NCBI RefSeq assembly: GCF_950295315.1
Contig: NC_080166.1
Span: 103,819,693-103,883,692 of the forward strand
Reading direction: 5' to 3'
DNA: 64,000 nt
DNA from: Erinaceus europaeus
Taxonomy: Eukaryota > Chordata > Mammalia > Eulipotyphla > Erinaceidae
The notes under the pieces are model-generated. The model saw nothing but the letters and a program-made list of their open reading frames with translations. It had not been told where the DNA came from and searched no databases. Below, piece after piece: positions 21,977 to 31,945 of the stretch. Within the stretch, counting starts at the first letter, position 1, and every line of letters begins with the position of its first letter. The position numbers and the translations under genes are program-made.

Positions 21977-22090
21977 TCTTGCCTCAGGGAACGCTTCATG
22001 CCTCTGGGGGCATCTCTTGCCTCAAAGGGCGTTTCCTGCCTCTGTGGGCATCTCTTGCCTCTTGGGGCGCTTCATGCCTCTGTGGGCATA
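21977..22090 (-). repeat. Six 19-bp tandem repeats in ERV interior
   Basis: Six exact-length units: tcttgcctcagggaacgct, tcatgcctctgggggcatc, tcttgcctcaaagggcgtt, tcctgcctctgtgggcatc, tcttgcctcttggggcgct, tcatgcctctgtgggcata. Odd and even units resemble each other more, so a 38-bp dimer may have been the amplified unit. Confidence 0.9.
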
Positions 22091-23140
22091 ACCTAATAAG
22101 GAGGGGGAGTTTTCTGCCTCTGGGACAGAGCCTGCAGGCGAGGGGACATGGTCTATAAAGTCGCAAGGCAATTGGCTGAAGTTAGTCTTTGAGAAACACA
22201 GCAGCGTGTACCAGTAAGTCCGATGGAGGTGTCAGTCCAAAGTAGCTGACCACAGAAGAAAATGCCAAGGGATGAAACTGTACGTCTGTCTCGTTGGGAA
22301 ATGTCGGCCACTTGAATTCTGCTTTTCTGTAGAGAGTGATCTTTGGAGTCTGTGAATCTGTTTCTTCAGGTCGTGCCAGGTCTCATCATTGGTTTCCGGG
22401 GGCTATGTCAGAGAACAGGATCCAAATGGATTTCCAGGAATTGTATTTGAATAGATGCTTTTTCATGTGAAGACTTTGACAGCTGAAATTCACTTACTTG
22501 TCAAACAAAACTTGTAGCAGATTAGAAGTTTACTATAATTGATAACTCCATTATAATTGGAAGTCCTTTCTAGTATGATTTTAAGGTTGTTTAAACAGTT
22601 TAAACTCAATAAAATGTGGAAAGGTAAACAGAAGAACCACGGTTAAAAGCCTCAGGCATGAGAATAATTAACATAATCATTGCACTATCTGCCCCACCCA
22701 TAACTCATACAGTTTTCAGGATTAAACGTTTTATATTCATGTCAAGACGTAAAAGAGAAATCAAAGGAGGAAAACAACAATTTTTTGGATTGTTTCTGGA
22801 TGTCTCTAGAAATCATGGCTGCGTCCAGCATTTTTTTTTTTTAAGTCAATGTCAAACAAAAATTCAGTCATTCAAATCATTCTCTTATGAAACGCAACTT
22901 GAACCAGATTATCAAGATCTCACCATGTAGGATTAAGAATCCCCGGAGGGCGACCTAGTCCAAAAAGGTCCTCGAAATTCCATTTAGGGTGTTTCTGACT
23001 GTTCCTGCTGGATTGCTTCAGGCACCCATTTTTAAAAGCGTCTTCCATCGAAGAAAGAATCCAATCAGGAGAGTAGAACTAAGCACTTGTCTCCATACTT
23101 GGGAACTGCCAGGGTACTTGAGAATGTTCTTCAAATTAGA

Positions 23141-23408
23141 GTAGTCCTTCTCCATGGGAAACATTTGAGAAGAAGTCCAGAAAGTCCCAGGGGAAATCCC
23201 CATGCATGTCCCAAGGTCTACGATCACCGTCATAAAGAATGAAATTATGGCCTGGAGCGAAATGTAGTCCTTTTCCTCGGGAAACATGAGAGAGGGAATC
23301 CAGAACGTCCAAGGAGAAATCTCCGTGCATCTCCCAAGCTCTATGATCCCGGTCATAAGAAACCAAAGTTCCCGGTGAGGGAACCGAAGTGTGGCCCAGA
23401 GTAAAATG
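23141..23408 (-). repeat. 123-bp direct duplication in ERV interior
   Basis: gtagtccttctccatgggaa (from 23141) recurs as gtagtccttttcctcgggaa (from 23264), and similarity continues through the cataaagaatg / cataagaaacc segments. The spacing of 123 bases is 41 codons, so frames are preserved between the copies. Confidence 0.8.
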
Positions 23409-23576
23409 TTCCAGAGACAGAGAAACTGTCTCATAATGAAACAGTAGAGGCTTTGGCAAACCTCTTCGTAAGTAGAAAGGCAACCCATGGTGGATGGGGA
23501 GCCAAGTTTACTTATCAGGACAATGGGGGGGTAGGGTCCCACGGTGATGCCTGTCCATGTTTCAGGGCTTATTTCA

Positions 23577-23594
23577 GTCCCTGTTCAGGCGCCA
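23577..23594 (-). other. ERV primer binding site, tRNA-Lys3 type
   Basis: Minus strand TGGCGCCTGAACAGGGAC, two bases after the 5' LTR. It matches the lysine-3 tRNA primer site of lentiviruses and betaretroviruses at 17 of 18 positions (C to T at position 8). Confidence 0.9.
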
Positions 23595-23596
23595 TA

Positions 23597-24040
23597 TGTT
23601 GTTTTCGTTGGGTTAGGTTGTTTTCGCTGGGCTGGCTTCACGGGCAGGTAACAGATGACCAGGGACTCATAGTTGAGCTGTAGGCAGTATCTCTTTATTC
23701 ATGCAGGACGCAGCACAATCTAAGACGAGCTAAGTTAAACTCAAAGTACAGTACAGTACTCTAAAACTCACAATGCTGTCTTTATATATACTTCCCATGT
23801 AGGGTGGAAACAAGATGTGACGTAGAGAGAAAAGTGACTGGTGAAAATCAGAGTGTGACAAAGAAGGGATCAGGGTGTGACAAGGAGGGGGGGTGGAGCA
23901 AAAACATATCATGAAACAGTGGGGATTGAACCAATGCCCTGGAGGGAGGTGCTTGTTAACAGCAGTTATATAAATAGAATAGTGTTAAGCAGGGGGGATT
24001 TAAACCAAATGAAACAGAAGGGGTCTCATGCATACCAACA
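23597..24040 (-). mobile_element. ERV 5' LTR
   Basis: A 444-bp LTR, minus strand, TGTTGGTATG to CAACA. The TATA box is at 23782-23792 and a polyadenylation signal AATAAA at 23694-23699. The R-U5 part resembles the solo LTR at 651-1094, not the 3' LTR of its own provirus. Confidence 0.93.
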
Positions 24041-24046
24041 GTTATC
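24041..24046. repeat. Target duplication of ERV (right)
   Basis: GTTATC, identical to 21322-21327. L1 3' UTR resumes here. Confidence 0.95.
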
Positions 24047-24350
24047 ATCACATTATTTGGTAATTGGGTTAACTTTGAAAAGTCCTTTTGTTAGGGTTTG
24101 CTGTACAGTATCCAGTATCTTGTATATAGCTGTGCTACTGGATGCTTCTAATCTACTTGGTCTAGGCTTTTGAGAGAGTCCGCATATCAAATAAACAGCC
24201 TATATATTAAAAAGATTCAGTTTGTATTTTGAAAAACTTTGAGACATACAATTGATTTTCCCACTCTCATATTAATTAACTACTGATTTATATGTCTACA
24301 TTTTGCTACGAGTGTACATAAACACCATTCCCACCACCAAAAGACTGTGA

Positions 24351-24387
24351 CCCATCCCTCCCACCCACTCACACCCCCCACTGGCCC
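24351..24387 (-). other. G-quadruplex-capable tract in L1 3' UTR (copy 3)
   Basis: The minus strand has six G-runs of three or more within 37 bases, ending GGGTGGGAGGGATGGG. G-rich tracts in the 3' UTR are a known property of mammalian L1s. Folding is inferred from the pattern. Confidence 0.7.
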
Positions 24388-24489
24388 AGGAAGCTGCATG
24401 TCTACCCCTCACCACAGGGTTTTTACTTTGGTGCCCTATTTACAATTTGATCAGGTCCTGCTTTTCGTTTCCCTTTCAGATCTTCTTAG

Positions 24490-25628
24490 TCAGCTTCTGT
24501 TGATGAGTGGGATCATCCCATACTCATCTTTATCTTTCTGACTTAGCTCAGTTAACATAATTCCTTCTAGCTCTGTCCAAGATGGGTCAGAGAAGGTGGG
24601 TTCATTGTTCTTGATAGCTGCGTAGTATTCCATTGTGTATATATACCACAGCTTTCTCAGCCACTCATCTGTTGTTGGGCACCTGGGTTGCTTCCAGGTT
24701 TGAGCTATTATGAATTGTGCTGCTATGAACATAGGAGTACACACCTCTTTTTGGTTAGGTGTTATGGAGTCCTTGGGGTATAACCCCAGGAGAGGAATTA
24801 CTCGATCATATGGAAGGTCCATGTCTAGCCTTCTGAGAGTTTTCCAGACTGCTCTCCACAGAGGCTGTACCAATTTACATTCCCACCAGCAATGTTAAAG
24901 GGTTCCTCTGTCCCCACTTCCTCTCCAGCATTTTGTTGCTGCTGTCCTTTTTGATGTATGCCATTCTTACAGGAGTGAGGTGGTATCTTAGTGTTGTCTT
25001 AATTTGCATTTTTATGACAATCAGTGGCCTAGAGCAGTTTTTCTTATGTTTGTTAGCCTTTTGGATCTCCTCTGTAGTGAATGTTTTGTTCATATCCTCT
25101 GCCCATTTTTGGATGGGTTCATTTGCTTTTTTGGTGCTAAGTTTGCTGAGCTCTTTATATATTTTGGTGATTAGTTTCTTGTCTGATGTATGGCATGTAT
25201 GGCATGTGAAGATCTTCTCCCATTCTGTGAGGGGTCTCTCTGTTTGTTTAATAGTTTCTTTGGATGTGCAGAAGCTTTTCAATTTGATGTAGTCCCATTG
25301 GTTTGTTTCTGCTTTCCTTGCAATTGGGTTTGATTCATCAAATATGTCCTTGAGGTGTAGGTGGGATAGTGTTTTACCAATGTTTTCCTCTAAGTATTTG
25401 ATTGTTTCTGGTCTGACATCTAGGTCTTTGATCCATTTGGAGTTGATTTTTGTTTCTGGTGAGATAAAGTGGTTCAATTTCATTCTTCTGCATGTTACAA
25501 CCCAGTTTTCCTAGCACCATTTATTGAAGAGAGCCTCCTTCTTCCATTTAATCCTTTGGGGCCCCTTATCAAAGATTAGATGTCCATAGGTGTGGGGATT
25601 TACTTCTGGGCTTTCAATTCTATTCCAT
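24490..25628 (-). pseudogene. L1 ORF2 C-terminal region (copy 3)
   Basis: The reverse strand encodes the post-polymerase part of ORF2p, including the stretch W-I-K-D-L-D-V-R-P-E-T (near 25430) and the terminal I-Y-T-M-E-Y-Y-A-A-I-K region (near 24640). It is read as a 202-codon and a 127-codon frame in different phases, so a frameshift lies near 24874-24900, in the cysteine-rich region. The endonuclease and polymerase catalytic domains are lost by 5' truncation at 25628. The frame ends at 24490, where the 3' UTR begins. Confidence 0.85.
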
Positions 25629-25659
25629 GAATAGACTTCTGTTACATGAGATAGACTTT

Positions 25660-26009
25660 TTTTTTTTTTTGCCTCCAAGGTTATTTCTGGGGCTCAGTGC
25701 CTGCACCATGAATCCACTGCTCCTGAAGGACATTTTTTCCCCTTTTGTTGCCCTTGTTGTGGTTAATGTCATTCGTTGTTGGATAGGACAGAGAGAATTG
25801 GATAGAGGAGGGGAAGACAAAGAGGGGGAGAGAAAGATAGACACCTGCAGACTTGCTTCACAGCCTGTGAAAAGACTCCCTTCCAGGTGGGGAGCCAGAA
25901 GCTCGAACCCGGGTCCTTATGCCCGTCCTTGCGCCCTTTCTTGCCTTTGTGCCCTTTCTTGGCTTTCCGCCATGTGCTGCTTAACCCGCTATGCTACCAC
26001 CTCACCCCC
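25660..26009 (-). mobile_element. tRNA-derived SINE, family A, long variant
   Basis: Antisense, inserted in the right-hand duplication of L1 copy 3. It has its own near-perfect duplication GAGATAGA[C/T]TTT at 25648-25659 and 26010-26020. A short tcgcc-like internal duplication (gcgccctttcttgcc / gtgccctttcttggc) lies at 25930-25965. Confidence 0.9.
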
Positions 26010-26309
26010 GAGATAGATTTTGTATCTTCCAGTGTCTAGACTAGAAATTGGTAGACCTTGTATCTACCAGAGACATATACATGCAAGTGAGGTACCCAAG
26101 AACATCTTTATTTATATGTGTTAATAAATTTGAAAACCTACAAGTTGGTCATATGCAAGTTACAATGATGTGAATCAAATCATCTATTTTTGTTTTATAA
26201 GCCAAAATAATATGGGTTACTTTTTTTTCTCTTGTTATTGAGGCTTCATTAAGCTGACTTTTTCAGATAATGGGAGAAAAAGCTACCTATCTAGCTTAGG
26301 CAAAAGTTA

Positions 26310-27095
26310 TCAATACACCTAAAATAGATTTCTTAGTTTCTTTTGACCCTAAAATCCTTATTCACATCTGCTCTATTTCTACTATTTGCTTACTGTTTAT
26401 TAAACATTTTGTTCTACTTTATATCTTGCCACCAGATATCTTTAAGCCACCAGGTTGAAGATGCTATCATGATTCCATTCTCACTTCCCTGGGCAGAAGA
26501 TCTCACCAATGTGTCCTAGAACCTGACCTCTCCAGAGCCCCCTACCCCACTATGGAAAGATTGAAACAGGCTGGGGGTATGGATTGACCTTCCAATGTCC
26601 AAGTCCATGTCCATGCCCATATCCAGTGGAGAAGAAATTATAGAAGCCAGAATTCTTGCATTCTATATCCCCAAAGTTTTGGTCCATACTCCTAGAGGGG
26701 GAGAAATTCTAGAGGCAGGTGACCAGAGAGTTCTGAAAACTCAATTCCATCAAGATCTTGAGAAATAGAGGGGAAAAGGAAGGACAACTCCTAAGTGTAG
26801 GCATGACTTAGAAAGGAAGAGAAGGCAGGGCCATAGAAAAAAAATGTATATGTGTGTATGTTTATTTACATATTTATAGAAATAACAGTAAAAAGTAAAA
26901 TTAAAAAAAACAAAGAATAAAAGAAATAATAGTCAAGTCAACCCATATCTGTGACATTGGGAGAACTATTGCATTTTCCAATAGAGGGAATGAGTACACT
27001 TAACTCTGGTGGTGGGAACTGTGTGGACTTATACCCCTGTTATCTTACAATTTTATAAATTGATATTAAATCACAATTTAAAAAGTAAAAGAAAT
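26310..27095 (+). mobile_element. Old L1 3' end, sense
   Basis: Similar to other old L1 tails here (54273-54709 sense; 44120-44890 antisense). Shared text includes aaatagatttcttag, gaagccagaattcttgcatt, atactcctagagggggagaa and the terminal gaactgtgtggacttatacc. It ends in an A-rich tail near 27090. Confidence 0.75.
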
Positions 27096-27774
27096 TATAG
27101 CACCAAAGATTCCTCCAGTGTGGTGGGAACTAGCTTGAACCTGGGGTTAGTGGGCTTAATAAATCAGAAACTTTCTCATGTAAACTATATTTCAGAGCCT
27201 ATATCACTGTTTTCTATACTCTGACACACAAAGGATTAACTATAAAAATGTCACATTTAAGGAATGCATAAACTTATTACTTTACTATTTATGTGAATTA
27301 TCAGGTATCTGTGATACACAAATTTGAAATTATAACAAATATCGGAAATGTTTACCAATTCAGTTTACGTGTTTTAACCTCTCATATGAAATAGGTTTTG
27401 AGTACCCAGGTTAATTAACTAATCAATGCTTTGTTAAGTCTTTATTATGCTTTCTGCTGTATTCTATCACAGACTTGTTCTGGTTTAAGATTTATCTTGG
27501 GAATTGAGAGCCAAGGCTGGAACACACTGAACAGAGTGTTCTATTTCTGTATGAAATGATAGATGTTGCTCCTGCCCAGAATGACAACACTTTGCACTGC
27601 TCCCAATCTGTAAATTGTTCCATTTGTTTGGCATAGTAAGTATCCTGATGTATTTAATTCTCTCTACCAGCCCATGCTGTTCCATTCTGCTTTGCCAGTC
27701 AAATAAACCAGAAGTCCTCAATTTCTCATCAATAGGGAAAAAAAAGTGATCTCTTTCATATGCAAAAAAGTGAG
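27096..27774. other. Unannotated sequence, one 78-codon reverse frame
   Basis: A 78-codon frame at 27485-27721 on the minus strand has no recognisable domain. Its base composition is less AT-rich than its surroundings, so this part could be an old repeat or a conserved non-coding element. I cannot tell which. Confidence 0.35.
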
Positions 27775-27862
27775 TGACCCCCTACCCCCAACAGGTGGAT
27801 GATTGCTCAGGTCCTTAATTTAATACTATGTGTGCTTAACCAGGTGCACCGCCCTGTCCCCT
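27775..27862 (-). mobile_element. SINE 5'-end fragment, antisense
   Basis: Ends in gtgcttaaccaggtgcaccg-ccctgtcccc, the complement of the tRNA-like 5' part of family A/B SINEs. The 3' part is missing. Confidence 0.6.
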
Positions 27863-28029
27863 ACATATATGACTTCTAATCACTTAGAAGCATACAAATC
27901 AATGTAAACATGTGAAAGTCTCATAAAATTTTAACATATGTGTGATGTAGTTGAAGATGGCATAATATTAAACTTTAGTAGACAGACATGTAAAGACTTT
28001 AGTAACCATCTACTAATCAGAATTTAAGA

Positions 28030-28340
28030 TATAGTATAACATAGACTGAATTGTCTCAGTGGCAAGAACACAGGACTTATATATGCCAGACTTTAGGTTT
28101 GACCCTAGCATTACATGAGCTGTAATGATGCTTTGGTCTTTCTCTCATATAATACATAAATCTTGCAAGCACAAGATCCTGGGTTCAAGCCCTTTATTCC
28201 CACTTTAAGGAAGGAAGTTTCACTTGTGGTGGAGCAGTGCTACAGGAGTCTCTCTTTCTTTCTCACTCTTCCTCTCTCCCCTTCTCCTGTTTTCTGTTCC
28301 TATAAATGCATGCATGCGTACATATATGCATACATGTTGG
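28030..28340 (+). mobile_element. Two old SINEs in tandem, sense
   Basis: The first (28030-28150) has tgtctcagtggcaagaacac and a B-box-like ggtttgacccta. The second (28150-28340) starts with agatcctgggttcaagccct and shows the pyrimidine block of the tRNA SINEs, ending in (ATGC)n-like tail sequence. Confidence 0.6.
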
Positions 28341-28547
28341 AGTCATAGGACAGACACTGAGCACCAATGATAAACCTGGTGACATATCAACAGGTAAATA
28401 AAATTTTACAACAAAATAGAATGTTACATGATGTTTAAAAATAATTTTATCTCGATTATATATTTCTGCCTACTCATTGAATCTTCATTTCAACTTCCAG
28501 TTTTCATGCAAGTATTTTCATTTTCATGAAAATACCCAAGTTCTTGG

Positions 28548-28859
28548 GTGTAGGGTGGTGGCATACTGGGTTAAGTGCACATAGTGTGAAGTGCAGGGAC
28601 CAGAGCAAGGATCCCTGTTTGAAACCCCACTCCCCAACTACAAGGGGGAAGCTTCACAAGTGGTGAAGTAGGTCTTCAGGTGTCTATCTTTCCCTCTCTC
28701 TCTCCCTCTCTTTCTCCCACTCTATCTTCCTCTTTCTCTAAAATTTCTCTGTTCTGTTCAACAAAATGAAAAAAAAAAAAAAGGTCTCCAGGAGCAGTGG
28801 ATTCATAGTGCCAACACAGAACCCCACCACAGAACCCCACCAATAATCCTGGAGAAATG
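28548..28859 (+). mobile_element. tRNA-derived SINE, family A, long variant
   Basis: Sense copy with ggtggcatactgggttaagt (A box), a modified body (acaagggggaagcttcacaa), the CCAGGAGCAGTGGATTCATA long 3' segment and an ending next to a TA repeat. Confidence 0.85.
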
Positions 28860-28861
28860 TG

Positions 28862-28863
28862 TA

Positions 28864-28917
<54 letters not shown>

Positions 28918-28922
28918 ATATA
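28862..28922. repeat. (TA)n microsatellite
   Basis: Tail-associated TA run with one ACATA interruption. It is followed by a second, partial atcctggagga-aatata copy of the SINE end. Confidence 0.92.
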
Positions 28923-29019
28923 ATTATCCTGGAGGAATATATACACTTTGTCACTCAGATTGCTCTCACTGGTAGACCTTCTACTAGATCTTTAGAGTAT
29001 ATTTAGAAGTGTGAGGAGG

Positions 29020-29290
29020 GGAGTCGGGCGGTAGTGCAGTGGTTAAGCACACGTGGCGCAAAGCACAACCACTGTGTAAGGAACCCGGTTAGAGCCCCTG
29101 GCTCCCCACCTGCAGGGGAGTCGCTTCACAAGCGGTGAAGCAGGTTTACAGGTGTCTGTCTTTCTCTCCCCATCTCTGTCTTCCCCTCTTCTCTCCATTT
29201 CTCTCTGTCCTATCCAACAATGATAACAACAGCAACAATAAAAAACAACAAGGCAACAAAAGGGAAAATAAATAAATATAATTAAAAAAA
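29020..29290 (+). mobile_element. tRNA-derived SINE, family A, complete
   Basis: Sense copy with near-consensus A box TAGTGCAGTGG and B-box position GGTTAGAGCCC. It is flanked by perfect 15-bp duplications AGAAGTGTGAGGAGG at 29005-29019 and 29291-29305. It ends in an A-rich aaataaatataattaaaaaaa tail. Confidence 0.96.
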
Positions 29291-29439
29291 AGAAGTGTGA
29301 GGAGGATACATTTCATTGAATTTATGCTATAAACTTTTTTATTTTGGCAGGCATATAGTTACTTCTCTGATTTCTCATTACTTTAGAAGTGAACCTTGAA
29401 TGAAGAAAAAAGCTTTAAAAAGCTACAACAAAATCCAGT

Positions 29440-29590
29440 GAGATAGCTCATGGTTGTGAATACCTGCTTCCTGATACCTGTAAGCAAAGTTTAAGCCCAT
29501 CATACAAGGGGAAGCTCTAGTACTATGGTGACTTCTGCTCTCAGAGACACTCTTATTTCTGTCACTATCTTCAAAAAAATAAGTGACTCC
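29440..29590 (+). mobile_element. Old tRNA-derived SINE, sense
   Basis: agtgagatagctcatggttg, aaagtttaagcccatcatac (B-box-like) and a late pyrimidine block. Diverged. Confidence 0.55.
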
Positions 29591-29594
29591 TCAG

Positions 29595-30015
29595 TGACAA
29601 TGACAACAAAACTATGTAATAGAAACAAAGCAAATAAACAATGTTTGGTCAAGTTTTAATCAAGATGGTCTTCTCTGAGAATGAACCTTTTCTCTGGTAG
29701 GTTATTTAAATGTTAAAATGAGTAGACTTTTCTAAAGGAATATAATTCAGTCCACTCTGAAAAAAATCCAGAGAGTGTGAATCTCAGGACTGAGTTTAAG
29801 TTAGAATTATATTTTGTAATTTGATACATGGATAGTATGATCATTATTGTACAAGGGATTGACTTTGCCATTGTTATTATCTAAGTGGATTTTATTAGTA
29901 ATGATTAAGTAATAAATCATTGAAACATTATTTGAAGAATGTCACTTTTACATTAATTTACCTGAATATAAGTTCTCATTAGTTATTTCTGATAAATAAA
30001 ATTTATGTTGAATAG
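29595..30015. other. Unannotated sequence
   Basis: About 420 bases, nothing recognised. Confidence 0.5.
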
Positions 30016-30019
30016 TTGA

Positions 30020-30408
30020 TTACTCAGGGGATAGGGCAGTAGGTCAACAGGTTAAGTGCACATGGTGCAAAGTGCAAGGACTGTCTCAAGAATCCCAGTT
30101 CGAGCTCCTGGATCCCACCTGCAGGGGAGTCGCTTCACAAGTGGTGAAGCAGGTCTGCAGGAGTCTATCTTTCTCTTCCCCTCTCTGTCTTCCCCTCCTC
30201 TCTCCATTTCTCTCTGTCCTATCCAACAACAATGACAAAAATAATAATAACAACAATGAGAAACAACAAGGGCAACCAAATGGGAAAATTGGCCTCCAGT
30301 TGCAGTGGATTCATAGTGCAGGCTCTGAGCCCCAGCAATAACCCTGGAGGCAAAAAAAAAAAAAAGAAGAAGAAGAAAAGAAAAGAAAAAGAAAAAGAAA
30401 AGAAAATT
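30020..30408 (+). mobile_element. tRNA-derived SINE, family A, long variant
   Basis: Sense copy with a well-kept B box (cagttcgagctcc), the complete long 3' end (ccctggaggc) and a 58-base purine tail of AAG/AAAG units at 30351-30408. Confidence 0.92.
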
Positions 30409-30409
30409 G

Positions 30410-31610
30410 CTCTAATGAGAACAAAAATGTAAGCTATTACATTTAATAGTTCAATAGTAAACTTTTTAAGGAGTATCCTCCCTTTGATATAAACTATATT
30501 TGTCATTGTATGAGGACATATGATGCCATGCACTTGAACAGAAATGCTATAGTTATCCTGTGGTTGTAGAGATTTTTTTTTTTTGAGTGACAAAACAATT
30601 ACTATTGGAGTCTCTTGCTGTTTGTCAGGAGATATGACCTTACAAATGTTAAACAGTAAACTCCAAAAAAGAAGAGCTATCTTTCCTGTTGATGAAATCT
30701 CTAAGGAAAATTGCACTATTGTATAAAGAGTCAATTTATTTAGTCAAGAAACTGGGACATCTCAGACTAGCTTTCCATCTGACCCCATTATAATTGCATT
30801 TTTGTAATGTGGATGAAAGTCATATTTCTTTCTTTCACCCACTGATTTAATTTAAAGGGGAAAACCACAGCTAAAGATAATTCCAAATAACTATAAATAT
30901 AAAACTTAAAATATTTAAGAAAATGTGGAAAAATAATATGATCAATAGTCTGAAAATGTCTGAATGTATTGGGTTATATTCTTTAAGGCAGTCTTAAATT
31001 TATCTAAAACAGTTTTCACTTAGATTATTCTTTTTTTAATCACATAAAATATCTCTTTTTATAAAAGTGTAAACTTTTCATCTAGTATAATGTAACTTAA
31101 GTAAAATAGCTAAGAAATCTGGGATTAGACTTCTGTAACAGTGATATGACTCACACAATTGTGATTATGAACTGTTTCAAATACTTGATAAACATTTATC
31201 TTAAGCCTTTGCAAAGAAAGTTGCTACCTGGGCTTGTCTTAGACTAAAGTGGGGATCACTATTTATTCCATCTTTGGATGTGTCAGGAATTTAGCTAAGT
31301 TTCTCCACGGTATTTATGCCTTGGCATCCATTTTGCTATGCTACAAATGTTATTTGGACTATAAACTGACACCAGAACTTCTTATTCAAGTGTATGCCCT
31401 ATATAGCAGGCTCTAGAGCCAGAAGCAAATTTTAAATCACTTACAGGACTTTCTCGAAATTCTCATGTTCAGTAGTGTATATATCCTTTACCTCCATTCA
31501 CAGATTATCTATCTCCCTTGGCCTTATTTTTGTATGTCACTTAGATATATATGGCTCCTGGATCCTAAACCAGGAAGCCCCCTCACCCGCAAACATTTCA
31601 TCCACACATC
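30410..31610. other. Unannotated AT-rich sequence
   Basis: About 1.2 kb with no gene or identifiable repeat. Confidence 0.5.
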
Positions 31611-31616
31611 CAAATA

Positions 31617-31945
31617 TGTCATTAAAGTTCGGGGCTCCAGCAGGCCGGGCTAGCTTCGCGGGGGTAGACAGAGACTTGGGGACACACGTCTGGGCAGAGA
31701 AGTTTTATTTACCAGCAGACAAACATGTGCTCTCCTGTCTTACTCCTCTGGTGGCAGAGAGAGACCCTTAAACTAATCACCACATAGATCTGTCCTGCAT
31801 CCTTCTCCTCATGCTGCTGCGCCAAGCACTCTGGAACTACATAGCATGGGATCGGGGAGAAAGTGAGGCTTGAAACTAGCAAGGGCCAAACCAATTCTCC
31901 TAGAGATGGGGGCAAGGAGACCAAACCAAAATGAAACATACCACA
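31617..31945 (-). mobile_element. Solo LTR-like element, family unrelated to the ERVK copies
   Basis: The minus strand begins TGTGGTATGTTTCATTTTGG. It carries AATAAA (complement at 31704-31709) and a GC-rich final 100 bases, as in an R-U5. Its borders are less sure than for the other LTRs: I find no clear target duplication and no flanking primer site. Local GC content is well above the surroundings. Confidence 0.65.

Larger units (their letters stand above)
21811..23576 (-). other. ERV internal region without recognisable viral genes
   Basis: About 1.77 kb between the polypurine tract and the primer site. It contains six 19-bp tandem units (21977-22090) and a 123-bp duplicated segment (23141-23408). 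Frames of 174 codons (23018-23542) and 115 codons (23136-23483) overlap the duplication on the minus strand. Neither shows a Gag, protease, polymerase or envelope motif that I recognise. The region probably descends from deleted or captured sequence retained for packaging, but that is inference. Confidence 0.65.
21328..24040 (-). mobile_element. Non-autonomous ERVK-like provirus with mismatched LTRs
   Basis: A 2713-bp element in an L1 3' UTR with perfect 6-bp duplications GTTATC. On the minus strand the order is 5' LTR (24040-23597), tRNA-Lys-type primer binding site (23594-23577), 1.77 kb internal region, polypurine tract (21810-21793) and 3' LTR (21792-21328). No gag, pro, pol or env domain is recognisable internally, so its copying must have depended on proteins from another retrovirus. 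The LTRs agree only in the U3 portion and carry different R-U5 parts. Confidence 0.92.
20412..25656 (-). mobile_element. 5'-truncated L1 split by an ERV (copy 3)
   Basis: Antisense L1 with a 3' UTR from about 20425 to 24489 (interrupted by the ERV at 21328-24040), an ORF2 C-terminal half at 24490-25628, and 5' truncation at 25628. A 13-bp target duplication, ACAT[T/G]AGATAGAC, lies at 20412-20424 and 25644-25656. Fifteen bases (25629-25643) between the L1 text and the right duplication match neither L1 nor flank. Such filler is common at truncated L1 5' junctions. Confidence 0.88.

Noticed and set aside
21977..22090. CRISPR-like array
   Set aside because: The units are contiguous 19-mers without spacers, in a mammalian ERV.
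23018..23542. 174-codon frame as a possible retroviral Gag or Env
   Set aside because: The position fits a leader or Gag, but I see no zinc knuckle, major homology region or other motif. A functional call would be invented.
25644..26020. Second SINE-L1 chimera at the 5' end of L1 copy 3
   Set aside because: Here the SINE has its own duplication (GAGATAGA at 25648 and 26010), so it is an independent later insertion.
30219..30734. 171-codon reverse frame
   Set aside because: It starts in unannotated DNA and ends in the antisense of a SINE. No domain, no conserved start, and a purine tail in the middle.
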